Below are positions 12,815-23,295 of a stretch of DNA of 64,000 nucleotides, in pieces. This DNA is from Cyrtodaria siliqua (lineage: Eukaryota; Mollusca; Bivalvia; Adapedonta; Hiatellidae), in assembly GCA_037043455.1 (NCBI GenBank), contig JAWPHD010003279.1, positions 1 to 64,000 on the forward strand, read 5' to 3'. How positions within the stretch are numbered: position 1 is the stretch's first letter; each line of letters opens with the position of its first letter. Below the pieces are notes generated by a model. It searched no databases. It was given only the letters and a program-made list of their open reading frames with translations, and had not been told where the DNA came from. A program made the translations under genes and the position numbers.

Positions 12815-12858
12815 AAATACAAAAAAAAATAATAATAATAAAAATAATAATAATCATG
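12815..12858. repeat. AAT-type microsatellite
   Basis: A run of A-rich and AAT units (AATAATAATAAAAATAATAA) lies in intron 2 of the death-domain gene. Confidence 0.85.
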
Positions 12859-12889
12859 GTATATGTCCGATCAAAACAACTTTGCACAG

Positions 12890-15660
12890 AATATATTCAA
12901 AGAGGAGGGCTGAAGAGGCTAGACCATAACCAGTGCCCCAAACTAGACAATCGGGATGGCTGGTGAGGCTAGCCATAACCAGTGCCCCAAATTAGACAAG
13001 CAGGAGGGCTCACCAAACTAGACAAGCAGGAGGGCTGGTGAGGCTAGCCATAACCAGTGCCCCAAACTAGACAAGCAGGAGGGCTGGTGAGGCTAGCCAT
13101 AACCAGTGCCCCAAACTAGGCAAGCAGGATGGCTGGTGAGGGTAGACCATAACTTTTGCCCCAAACTAGACAAACAGGAGGGCTGATGAGGCTATACAAA
13201 ACCAGTGCCCCAAGCTAGACAAGCAGGAAGGCTGTTGAGGATATCCATAACCAGTGCCCCAAACTAGACAAGCAGGAGGGCTGATGAGGCTAGCCATAAC
13301 CAGTGCCCCAAACTAGGCAAGCAGGAGGGCTGGTGAGGGTAGACCATAACCATTGCCCCAAACTAGACAAACAGGAGGGCTGATGAGGCTAGACAAAACC
13401 AGTGCCCCAAGCTAGACAAGCAGGAAGGCTGTTGAGGATATCCATAACCTGTGCCCCAAGCCAAACAAACTAGACAAGCAGGAGGGCTGGTGAGGCTAGC
13501 CATAACCAGTGCCCTAAGCTAGACAATCAGAAGGGCTGGTGTGGCTAGACCATAACCAGTGCCCACACTAGACAGGCAGGATGGCTGGTAATGATAGCCA
13601 TAACCAGTGCCCCAAACTAGACAAGCAGGAGGGCTGGCGAGACTAGCCATAACCAGTGCCCCAAACTAGAAAATCATGAGGACTGGTGAGGATAGCCATT
13701 ACCAGTACCCCAGACTAGACAAGCAGGAGGGCTGTTGAAGCCAGTCAAAACCAGTAACCCAAATTAGACAAGCAAGAGGGCTGGTGAGGCTAGCCATAAC
13801 CAATGCCCCAAACTAGACAATCAGGAGGGCTGGTGAGGCTAGTCATAACCAGTGCCCCAAACTAGACAAGCAGGAGGGCTGGTGGGGCTAGGCCATAACC
13901 AGTGCCCCAAACTAGACAAGCAGGAGGGCTGACGAGACTAGCCATAACCAGTGCCCCAAACTAGAAAATCATGAGGGCTGGTGAGGCTAGCCAAAACCAG
14001 TGCCCCAAACTAGACAAGCAGGAATGCTGTTGAGGCCCGTCAAAACCAGTGCCCCAAATTAGACAAGCAAGAGGGCTGGTGAGGCTAGCCATAACCAATG
14101 CCCCAAACTAGACAAACAGGAGGGCTGGTGAGGCTAGCCATAACCTGTGCCCCAAACTAGACAAGCAGGAGGGCTGGTGAGGCTAGACGATAACCAGTGC
14201 CCTAAACTAGACGAACCGGATGGCTGGTGAAGCTAGCCATAACCAGTGCCCCAAACTAGACCAGCAGGAGGGCTGGTGAGGCTAGCCATAACCAGTGCCC
14301 CAAAATAGACATGCAGGAGGGCTGGTAAGGCTAGACCATAACCAGTGGCTCAAACTAGACAAGAAGGAGGGCTGGTGACTCTAGCCATAACCAGTGCCCC
14401 AAACTAGACAAGCAGGAGGGCTGTTGAGGCCAGTCAAAATCAGTGCCCCAAATTAGACAAGCAAGAGGGCTGGTGAGGCTAGCCATAACCAGTGCCCCAA
14501 ACTAGACAAGCAGGAGGGCTGGTGAGGCTAGCCATAAGCAGTGCCACAAACTAGACAAGTAGGAGGGCTGGTGACTCTAGCCATAACCAGTGCCTCAAAC
14601 AAACAAGCAGGAGGGCTGGTGAGGCTAGCCATAACCAGTGCCCCCCAACTAGACAAGCAGGAGGGCTGTTGACTCTAGCCATAACCAGTGCCCAAACTAG
14701 ACAAGCAGGAGGGCTGTTGAGGCCAGTCAAAAACAGTGCCCCAAATTAGACAAGCAAGAGGGCTGGTGAGGCTAGCCATAACCAGTGCCCCAAACTAGAC
14801 AAGCAGGAGGGCTGGTGAGGCTAGACCATAACCAGTGCCCCAAACTAGACAAGCAGGAAAGCTGGTGACTCTAGCCATAACCAGTGCCCAAACTAGACAA
14901 GCAGGAGGGCTGTTGAGGCCAGTCAAAACCAGTGCCCCAAATTAGACAAGCAAGAGGGCTGGTGAGGCTAGCCATAACCAGTGCCCCAAACTAGACAAGC
15001 AGAAGGGCTGGTGAGGCTAGCCATAACCAGTGCCCCAAACTAGACAAGCAGGAAGGCTGTTGAGGCCAGTCAAAACCAGTGCCCCAAATTAGACAAGCAA
15101 GAGGGCTGGTGAGGCTAGCCATAACCAATGCCCCAAACTAGACAAGCAGGAGGGCTGGTGAGGCTAGCCATAACCAGTGCCCCAAACTAGACAAGCAGGA
15201 GGGCTGGTGAGGCTAGACCATAACCAGTGACCTAAACTAGACGAACAGGATGGCTGGTGAAGCTAGCCATAACCAGTGCCCCAAACTAGACAAGCAGTAG
15301 GGCTGGTGAGGCTAGACCATATCCAGTGCCCCAAACTAGACAAGCAGGAGGGCTGGTGAGGCTAGCCATAACCCGTGCCCCAAACCAGACAAGCAGGAGG
15401 GCTGGTGAGGCTAGACCATAAGCAGAGCCCCAAACTAGACAAAGAGGAGGGCTGGTGAGGCTAGACCATAAGCAGAGCCCCAAACTAGACAAGCAGGAGG
15501 GCTGGTGACTCTAGCCATTACCAGAGCCCCAAACTAGACAAGCAGGAGGGCTGGTGACTCTAGCCATTACCAGTGCCCCAAACTAGACAAGCAGGAGGGC
15601 TGGTGAGGCTAGACCATATCTAGTCACCCAAACTAGACAAGCAGGAGAGCTGGTGTGGAG
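12890..15660. repeat. 49-bp minisatellite, about 56 units, inside intron 2
   Basis: The unit contains AAACTAGACAAGCAGGAGGG, CTGGTGAGGCTAGCCATAAC and CAGTGCCCC. The period is 49 bp (for example GGCTGGTGAG at 14761 and 14810). Variant blocks recur as groups, such as the GCTGTTGAGGCCAGTCAAAA variant, suggesting amplification of multi-unit blocks. It makes up about two thirds of the 4.1-kb intron. The open frame at 15286-15492 is a repeat artefact. Confidence 0.95.
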
Positions 15661-15823
15661 AGCTACCGATTAAGTATAATAATCAAAAGAAATGTGAGAA
15701 ATAATATTAAAACGCTTATGTCATGTTTACATTTAATCTATCTTTAGAGTTAATAATGACGGATGTGCATGACATAGTTATACTACTTCAATGTGTACTG
15801 CACATGTTAACAAATACTGAAAA

Positions 15824-16070
15824 CATTTCGTGGTCCGAGTATTAACTTTCATCCCATCCAACCCTTTCTCCAAGAAGCGAAAAAGGGGCTGGCTGGGGTA
15901 TGAAATTAAACCGTAATTTAGGCGTAAAAAGCGTGTTTATTTTTAAATTAAATGTCAGTAAAAAATGTTTTTAAACGTGTTTTTATTTTATTGTCAAAAT
16001 ATCCGTTACAAAAACTTCATAATATAAGCATTCCCATCTCTTAATGGAATTAAGGCGGGACCACGTAATG
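15824..16070. mobile_element. MITE-like element with CATTACGTGGTCC ends, copy 1
   Basis: The element begins CATTTCGTGGTCCGAG and ends GGGACCACGTAATG. The interior contains CTCCAAGAAGCGAAAAAGGG and GGCTGGCTGGGGTATGAAAT. The same sequence occurs at 30583-30850 and, inverted, at 55691-55970. Confidence 0.75.
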
Positions 16071-16071
16071 G

Positions 16072-16350
16072 GGGATTCCTTCCCTTGGAAGCAAAAACGA
16101 ATACAAGAGAGAAAAGTATCATTGAGTCTGTTCATGACGGTGATATAATGTGCAACACCTCTCACGCCCCATGTCACCGGCTTAAGCGGTATTCTACTTT
16201 AAAGTAGCAAAGATTGGGCTTGATGATCCCAAAGGACCAGTAAGTAATAGCACTACTGATTTGTAGTCGGGGAGACAACGCCACATAGCAGGAAACAAAC
16301 ACTAGCATTAATGTCAATAAATACTGAAAATGGGATCGCTTGGAATCAAC
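16072..16350. repeat. ~280-bp dispersed repeat, copy related to 44118-44560
   Basis: It contains GAGTCTGTTCATGACGG, CACCGGCTTAAGCGGTATTC and CACTACTGATTTGTAGTCGG and ends with TACTGAAAATGGGATC. The same order of words occurs twice in tandem at 44118-44560. Confidence 0.7.
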
Positions 16351-16383
16351 AAACAAAAACAAGATAGCCAAAAGTCAGCATAC

Positions 16384-16572
16384 CCATGATTGGACGTTTG
16401 CCTTTATTGACCACGTGACGTGCCGTGAGCGGCATGCCGTGGAAAATCTTCTTCAGTATTTCCGGTGTCGTCTTGTAGCGATAGATCTCCTTCAGCTTGG
16501 ACAGATTCACATCCAGTCGTTCTTGCTCCACTTCACTTTTTCGAAACTCTTTCTTTATCTTTTTGACTTCAA
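16384..16572 (-). CDS. Death-domain gene, second coding exon (end of coiled coil, linker)
   Basis: A TTTTTTAG acceptor precedes the exon. Joined to the G left by the previous exon it reads VEVKKIKKEFRKSEVEQERL, continuing the coiled coil without a break in frame. The rest (KLKEIYRYKTTPEILKKIFH, then GMPLTARHVVNKGKRPIM) looks like a linker. The exon ends at an ATGG|GTATGC donor, phase 1. It encodes about residues 401-463. A 280-bp dispersed repeat ends within about 40 bp of its 3' boundary. Confidence 0.85.
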
Positions 16573-16633
16573 CTAAAAAAATAAAAACACGGATATTCAA
16601 GTTAAAAGGTATGAAGCAACACATCCAAACATG

Positions 16634-17772
16634 CTCTGTTATTGAGGGTTTTGAAAAACTTGGAAAAAGGTGAAAGAATTATCATATGATGATAAACAAA
16701 AAATATATGACGGACAATTTGAAAGTTGTTCTAAAACGGATATTAGAGCCGCCTTTTTAAGAACTGTGGCGTCATAGTTCCAAATTACCATATATGAAAT
16801 ACTGTTTTTAACGAAGATTTCAAATGTTATTAGTGTATTTGATGTTTTCTATAAAAGGTGAAATGCAGTTATTTAGGATTTAAATGACTGTCCTCTTCTC
16901 TGCATATATTATGCGATTAAAAACTGTTTAAAATATATTAATAATAGCAATAACATACATAATTGAAACTATTTCTTGAATTGTTACTTTCAACAGCTTA
17001 ATATGGAGGATCTTACATGAGTACTCCTTCATTATTAAATTTATTAAACCAGTTGGCTAAATGATATAATGCGAGGCTCTTGTCGAACATTATATATGTT
17101 TTGCTAACGAGTTTAATAAATTCAACAATGAACGAGAACGAATGTTAGATTCTATTTATCACATAACTCACATATCGACATTTATTGCATTTTGCCTGTC
17201 GCTTTAACACGCGAAACCGACATAAACCGTGGGAATTGGATCATAGTGATTATCGAGTTTTTTTTGACAGCGCATACTAGGCTTATTTGCATACTACGAA
17301 AATATAGAATGGTGTTATTCCACTCCACACCGTAAGTTATGTGATAAAAGTATATATCGTGTTGATGTTGAAACACTAGTAGTTTTGCATAAGTACACAG
17401 AACTATTGCATGTACCTGCGGTCAACCTTGTATATATGTTTTGTATTCTCATGGGTCTTATGACCTTTTGCAATTTTGCTGAATAAAAGATATATCTATT
17501 AATAAATATCAAATTACAGCAAATGAATGCACACTCTATTATATATAAAGCAGTATTGTCATTAGGTATACATATTTTTCATACACCAACTGTCAATGTT
17601 TTCCTATAAATCAATAACTTCTCATATGTATAGATATTTTATATAGCTCTCAAAATGGCGGCTTTCATATCCGTTTCAACTTAACCTTAAAATGATCATA
17701 CATTCTTTGTTTATCATCCGATTTTGATAATTCGTTCACCTTTTCCCAAGTTTTCAGAACTCTCAATAATAA
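16634..17772. mobile_element. Long-TIR foldback element inside intron 1
   Basis: The left arm (TGTTATTGAGGGTTTTGAAA, about 120 bp) is matched in inverse by the right arm ending near 17772 (CTCAATAATA). Both arms share GAATTATCA, GATGATAAACAAA and GCCGCC in order. The central part contains a separate 350-bp repeat (16990-17365). Related arm sequence is also seen in the element at 62282-62658. Confidence 0.7.
16990..17365 (+). repeat. 350-bp interspersed repeat (inverted copy at 53868-54222)
   Basis: CTTACATGAGTACTC, AATGATATAATGCGAGGCTC, CATTTTGCCTGTCGCTTTAA and CCACACCGTAAGTTATGTGA occur in this order. The reverse complement is found in the same arrangement at 53868-54222. Confidence 0.75.
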
Positions 17773-17818
17773 AAATTGACTGTGTCACTACATTCCCTTT
17801 AATCAAATGGATATATTT

Positions 17819-17950
17819 GTTTGAATGGTGTTTTACTCATTTTAGCACATGCTAGGTCATATATAACGGTCGATTTCTTTGTGATAGAGGCCGACTACTT
17901 CATTTGTTACAGGGTAGAACTAGTATTGTATACCTCTCGCCATCCAAATT
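17819..17950 (+). repeat. SINE-like fragment (third family), no tandem expansion
   Basis: GAATGGTGTTTTACTCATTT, AGCACATGCTAGGTCATATA and GGGTAGAACTAGTATTGTAT then CCTCTCGCCATCC match the body of the longer copy at 48145-48362. Here the future 49-bp minisatellite unit is present once. Confidence 0.65.
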
Positions 17951-18765
17951 AGATTAAACTTAAGTAAAGTGATTTTAAGTTTGGTTTGACTTATTTAAGA
18001 GTTAATTCAGCAAATTTCCTTACACATTCAATATAAAAATGATCATTGCAAGATCAACTGTGCCATTCTTGAAAAATATCCAAAATGGATGCGATTTGGT
18101 AAAGTGAGATTTTCAACCAAATGCATATTTTAGACATGAAAATATGCCTAAAATATGTCAAACATACAGTACATGACAGTATTAAATTCAATAATATGAT
18201 GTGAACAAAACATCAGAAAAAATACTTATATGACCGAAATTTCTACCTTTTATATCCGAAAAGTTTCATACAAATTTACTAAGAGTTGTTTTGTTTTTTA
18301 CGTGAAATAAATTGGTTCATTTATCCAGCGAGAGCAGACGAGACATCATTTCTAAATAAAACAAGTCATTTTATCAGATCATGTCTAAAAACACTATCGT
18401 TAAAAACAAGAAGATTTTCTTTATATGCCATATAATACATAATATGAAAAACGATTACAAATAACGTGGGTATTCCATACGGAGGACCGACGAAGTGAAA
18501 AATGGGCATTGAAAATATGTGTTATTGTTGTAAATGTTGTTTTGTTTTTTTCCATGATGGAGCTTTTATGAAAGTATACATATTCTTATACATACAGGTT
18601 AAAAGTACTGTTAATGAACGTCAAAGGCCTTTTATTTACCAAGTAAGTTCGTAAATCAAAATAAGCAAATAAAAAAATAAAAATAATCCAGCAATATTCA
18701 AGTAATAAAAAACCCGATGACGTGTAATTTCTTTACAAAAAACGGACACGCACATAATCACTTAC

Positions 18766-18990
18766 CATCTCTTTCGTCGTTTTCCTACCCTTAAAACAGA
18801 CACATTTCCTCAATAAACTACACGTTTCACACCTGGTCCGATTGCAAACGGTTCGTGGCTTCGTACTTATTAAATGTCTGTTTAATAAGGTTGAACATGG
18901 ACGATACTGGTGGTTCGTGCATACGCTGTAAGTTTCAGATTTAAAGTTCGGGCAATTATTTGCTGGGTTTACCATTCAACCCCTAAGGAA
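18766..18990 (-). other. Candidate cassette exon in intron 1 of the death-domain gene
   Basis: A strong acceptor (TTATTTTTTTACAG) and a strong donor (ATG|GTAAGTGA) bound 225 nt, a multiple of three. Read in the phase left by the upstream exon it meets TAG at its third codon, so inclusion would end the protein after the coiled coil and remove the death domain. An internal ATG at 18975 opens a Cys-rich frame (CNRTRCETCSLLRKCVC) to the donor. This Cys pattern is faintly like the Cys motif near the C terminus of Penelope-type elements, but that resemblance is weak. There is no transcript evidence. Confidence 0.3.
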
Positions 18991-19029
18991 CTGTAAAAAA
19001 ATAAATGCTAGCCTATACTGAATATATAC

Positions 19030-20230
19030 CTTTTGCTTCTTTTACCTCCATTTCCCTCCTACCCATCGCTTCTTGTCGCTCTTTTATCAGATCTAGTTTC
19101 TTGTTTATATCCTCTAGTTTCTTATCTATCTGTGGTCGTCGCTCACTTAACTCAGCGATTTCTCTTTCTAACTGAAAGTATGTGTCAAGTTCAAATTCAC
19201 TCAGGTGTTCCAGTTTATGTTTCAGCTCGTCTCTTCGAAAATGTTTTATGTCCAGATCAACTAACACGTCCTTATTATGAGTTACCATCTCCTCCCTTTC
19301 CTTACGCAATGCAAGTTCTCTATTCTGGAAGCTTTTCACTTCAGCAGTTATGTCACCCAGCAAACGTTTTGCTGTCTTAAGTTTATGGTCACAGTTGGAA
19401 CATTTCACCTGCAGATCACGAATCTTCTTCTCTTGTGAATCTCTTTTTTCTTCAAGATCCATTATATCGAATTTAATAAAGTCCGAATATCCTTCGTCTG
19501 CTTCTAACCACTTACGCATTCCCGTAATTGCGTTGCGAATGTTTTCGAATGCTTGTGGAATGATAACAAGGAACGGCGCATGCGTGGTTTTGCAGCGTTC
19601 GGCTAAGTCACGCGCCACAAATCCCAAATCCTGTACTCTCATTCCTTTGGTTTCAAACTGCTCCGCCATGTTTGTCACATCATCAATATTGAAGCTGATT
19701 GCCTGAAAAAACTCTTTTCTTTGTTTTTCATAATTGATGGCAGTATCCAAATAGTTATCCCCCTCAGTGGTGCAGAAGCTGAGACAGTATTTCCACATGT
19801 ACTCCGTTAACAGTTTCATGTCCCTAATAATGTCTGCGAATCCAGTTTTTAAATATTGCAACACTCTTTCAATAATACCTAGCACCGTTTTAATTGCTTC
19901 CTTATCGAAGTCTACTACCATAGTTGGATCCCCTTTTGCCCTTTCGTACTTCACCACTGTATCTTCTAGTTGAGTTTTACACAAAAAGTAACTGATTTTG
20001 CTTTGTGTCAGTACAATTTCCAACGGCGGCAGCCACCGCTTGATTTCGTACTCGATGTCTTTATCGGGGCCGTAATACGATTGTTGAATGAGGTCGATAC
20101 GTTTCTCTATGACGAGCAAAGACTTCGCAACACATTCTCTGAAAGAGAGAAGCGATTGTGGCCTTTCCAGTGCCAAATGATCCACCGTCTGTCGTTTCCG
20201 GAAAAACTGAAGACCCGTCGCTGGTGGCAT
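19030..20230 (-). CDS. Death-domain gene, first coding exon (N-terminal helical region and coiled coil)
   Basis: Encodes residues 1-400 and the first base of codon 401. The chosen start is the ATG at 20230-20228 (MPPATGLQFFRKRQ). A TATAG acceptor lies just before it, so the start may sit at the head of a spliced exon, and a further upstream exon is possible. Residues about 30-250 are rich in aromatic and leucine residues and look like a globular helical domain that I do not recognise. From about residue 255 the sequence is heptad-like and charged (MDLEEKRDSQEKK, ELSERRPQIDKKLED), a coiled coil. The exon ends at an AAAAG|GTATAT donor, phase 1. Long uninterrupted coding with uniform composition makes this the clearest gene in the window. 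Opposite-strand open frames here are shadows. Confidence 0.9.
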
Positions 20231-20610
20231 TCTATAGGATGTGTTTATTCCCAATAGTAAACATTGAAATCTAATACATGCTAGTCATTACAATCTCCAA
20301 CGACTTAACATGGCTGTGCACTTGTTTATGACATACTCTGATTTGGTACATGCGTTTTCCACTGTTTCAGAATATAGATAAGTTGAATCGACGTCAGATA
20401 ATCGCATTATTGCAACATTGCGACCTGGATTTAGAAAACAACAACAATATATATTGGATTTGTGAAGAAATAGTTATAGATACATCAAAATTTCAAACCC
20501 TTATAGCATTATTACTCTAGGTTGTGATTTAATCCCATTAAAACATAGCCTAACTACAATACAATGCCTTTAAAACACTCACTGCGCAATATGTGCGTAC
20601 AGTAACAATT

Positions 20611-20950
20611 GAATTGAATGTTGTTTAACGGCTCGTCAACACTGTATAGGCTATTTAGAGCCGTCCCAGAGAGGGGGAAGGATACATAGGAATCCGGGAA
20701 CCGTGCTCTAATCTTATAGGCTATTTAGAGCCGCCCCAGAGAGAGGTGAAGGATACATAGGAATCCGGGAACCATGCCCTACTCTTATAGGCTATTTAGA
20801 GCCGCCCCAGATAGAGAGGGGAAAGATACATAGGAATCCGGGAACCGTGCCCTACTCTTATTATCGAATGGATTCCAATGGTTCTTTACAGTACTCGGAG
20901 GATAGACCGATACACGGGACCGCCCGACTTACGTCCCCATCCGATGTCCT
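20611..20950 (-). mobile_element. SINE family 1, head-truncated copy with internal triplication
   Basis: The sequence beginning TTGAATGTTGTTTAACGGCT and including ACACGGGACCGCCCG matches the 33088-33393 and 39244-39561 SINEs but stops before the tRNA-like head. A segment of about 75 bp (CTATTTAGAGCCG to CCCTACTCTTA) is present three times at 20648-20863, once in the other copies. Confidence 0.8.
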
Positions 20951-21578
20951 TTTGTCTTTAAGTGGAGGTATATACAAATGACGATACAATATCATGTTTG
21001 AGACCGAGCTCTCCGAATGCCTCATTAATCACAGTCTAGAGTTTATGTTGACCTATCGGGAAGCGGAACTATAAACCTTAGGAACACACAAGCGCCCGTG
21101 CATATGCTAACCTTCAATGATGGAAAAAAACAAAAAAACTTAACCAACATTTATTAACGATGGATTTCTTCACTCTGCTGAACTCTACTCCTGCAATTCT
21201 AATGTAAATCACTTATGAACGGAATAGCATCTACCGGGCTCTACAGCAACCAACTCTAATCATCTATTCAAAAGCCTTTGTGCCACATGGCAATGGTAAA
21301 TAAAAACTTATCGCCGTTGCCCGCCAAATATACTCGCACACTATTTCCCATATAAGAACGTTTGCATCGTATAAAACTCTGCATTCTGCACACGGTATTA
21401 CTCTCTCGAGTATCAAAGGCTGATATACGGAACCTAATGTTCTAACCACTTGTTACTATTTCAAGAAATTAGTATGGTGATTCTGAGTAAATTGAATTTA
21501 TGACAGAAACTAACACCGTTTTCTATGAAAGAAGGCAATTTACAGACGAAGATAAAATAAAAACAAAAACAGACTTAC

Positions 21579-21640
21579 TTTAGGGAGTTCGTCGTCATTT
21601 AGTACAGATAATGCCTGTCGCCAATCCTTTTGATTGTTTC
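21579..21640 (-). other. Candidate small upstream exon
   Basis: A good donor (CCTAAA|GTAAGTCT) ends a protein-like stretch reading NNQKDWRQALSVLNDDELPK. The acceptor (CATATCTAAG) is weak. Phase 0 at the donor does not fit the TATAG acceptor ahead of the ATG at 20230. It would fit an alternative acceptor at GGGTCTTCAG, giving ...LPK-FFRKRQ. It could be a 5' exon of the death-domain gene or chance. Confidence 0.25.
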
Positions 21641-21914
21641 CTTAGATATGTGCGGATTGTTTCCTTAGATATATGCCAATGCGTTAGACATGCTTCCGTA
21701 TTATTTTACTGATATAGACATGGATCGATCCTCGGTTAAATCCTATTGCTATTTTCAGATTGATATTAAGGCATTACTCTTAAGCTAAGAGATTTAACTG
21801 TAATCCATAGCAGTGAAAACAACCACAAGGGTGTGCGGCTGTATTTAGAAGAAAAACTATTATTTTCATCTATGCTTAGTATTGCATTTTATATCACAAA
21901 TTAATAGTGTATAC

Positions 21915-22200
21915 CGTTTTTATGCCCCCATCACCGATTGTTGAGTGGTCATATAGCGTTAGCCATGTCCGTCCGTCCAAAAGTCCGTTCGTCCCAACAA
22001 GTTTGTCTTACTATCTCCCCCACATGTTTAAAACGAAACTTTACAGGATGCTTACCTGTGATGTCAAGATGTGCATATCGATTCGACGTTAAAATCGACC
22101 GTGTATTACCTTAGTTATTGTCACTTTTCGCCAAATTTCATGTTTTCCCCTGATTGTTTTTAGTGGGGACATTCGTCTTCCATGGACATATTTCTAGTTT
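21915..22200 (+). repeat. Probable dispersed bivalve-type repeat
   Basis: ATGCCCCCATCACCGATTG, CCATGTCCGTCCGTCC, then GGGGACATTCGTCTTCCATG and ACATATTTCTAGTT. A sequence with the same ending logic (GGGGCATTCGTGACGACAGA, CACATTTCTAGT) is at about 25230-25372. The resemblance to repeats common in bivalve genomes is from general knowledge, not a search. Confidence 0.45.
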
Positions 22201-22234
22201 AAAATGTCGTTTTGTTCCTATGGAATTCAATTGA

Positions 22235-22236
<2 letters not shown>

Positions 22237-22300
<64 letters not shown>
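22237..22300. repeat. (GA)n microsatellite
   Basis: About 32 uninterrupted GA units are followed by a GT/GGGGT-rich stretch to about 22340. The open frame here is a repeat artefact. Confidence 0.97.
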
Positions 22301-22302
<2 letters not shown>

Positions 22303-23011
22303 TTTGTGTGTGTGTTGGGGTGGGGGTGGGTTGGGTGGTTTACACAGGAATCCGGAAACCGTGTCTTACTTACTCCGGTGAATAGGAGTATAAAGATAAA
22401 ATTATTTACAAATAAGGGATGATATGTAAATCAGCAAATGCCCGAAAACGGTGATGCGTTTTAACCAACGAAAGGAAGTGTATAGAGTTGGCATTAAATT
22501 ACTTTCTTTCCAAACACATAATGAACCCCTGTGGTGTGCTCTGCTAATAGTTAATAATTATATTGAAAAAGTAAACGTCAACGAAGCGAGGTTCGCGCAT
22601 AAACTCTTTTTATAGATTTTCATAGAGCGTATAATTTAGTCTGATTTAATGCCAGTAAAACTGATTAACGTTTGGTTATTGATATACAATATGGATCTAT
22701 TCAATTCCGTTTAACACTCTTTGTAAACACTTGCAATTTATCCGTTTTATTTGCGCTTTAATTTCACAGGTGCGATAATGGATATGTATTATGACATGGT
22801 TACGTAGAACAATTGATTATTTCACACTGCCTCACCTCGTCGGTAACAAAGGTGGTTCAAAGTTTAAACGTTTTTGGTATCTATGCTGCTTGTTATTAAA
22901 CTCGCTATTTATACCCACATAGTTTGGTGTTATAGTTATTCTTGTTCTGTTTAGTTATTTTACATAGATCATAGATTGTAACGAAAGGTCTCTGAACTTA
23001 TTTTAATCACT

Positions 23012-23295
23012 CTCGATGTCTTCCTAAGCAACTGCAGAAAAAGTAGGGACAGAACACATATTGTCATAGCGGGGATCGAACCCAAGGCTTTTCTATCCTG
23101 GGTCCAACGCTCTACCATTAGACCACAGCGGTCTACATTAGACCACAGCGGTCTACATTAGACCACAGCGCTCAACCATTAGATCACAGCGCTTTACAAT
23201 TAGACCACAGCGGTCTACATTAGACCACAGCGGTCTACATTAGACCACAGCGCTCTACCATTAGACCACAGCGCTCTACGCTCGTTCTGTTTAGT
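23012..23295 (-). mobile_element. SINE family 2 with tandemly amplified A-box region
   Basis: The minus strand contains GGTTCGATCCCCGCT (B box) preceded by TGGTCTAATGGTAGAGCG (A box). The flank ATCACTCTCGATGTCTTCCT is shared with the copy at 29892-30045. The A-box side is expanded into 8-9 units of about 20 bp (TCTACATTAGACCACAGCGG on the plus strand) at 23111-23290. Confidence 0.75.

Larger units (their letters stand above)
7818..20230 (-). other. Four-exon gene: coiled-coil plus C-terminal death-domain protein
   Basis: Gene-level entry. Coding exons are 20230-19030, 16572-16384, 12303-12135 and 8013-7818 on the minus strand (1201+189+169+196 = 1755 nt, 585 codons including TAA). Introns are 2457, 4080 and 4121 bp, all GT-AG, with phases 1, 1 and 2, and each join keeps the frame. 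The 584-residue product has a helical N-terminal half, a long coiled coil (about residues 255-435) and a death domain (about 473-560). Death domains mediate homotypic protein contacts in apoptosis and innate immune signalling, so a cytoplasmic adaptor-like role is inferred. The exact family is not recognised. Introns 2 and 3 are largely tandem repeats and mobile elements. Confidence 0.85.

Noticed and set aside
19033..20257. Four plus-strand open frames of 68-118 codons
   Set aside because: They are antisense shadows of the long coding exon of the death-domain gene.
22204..22422. 72-codon frame with an Arg-Glu repeat
   Set aside because: Produced by the GA microsatellite.
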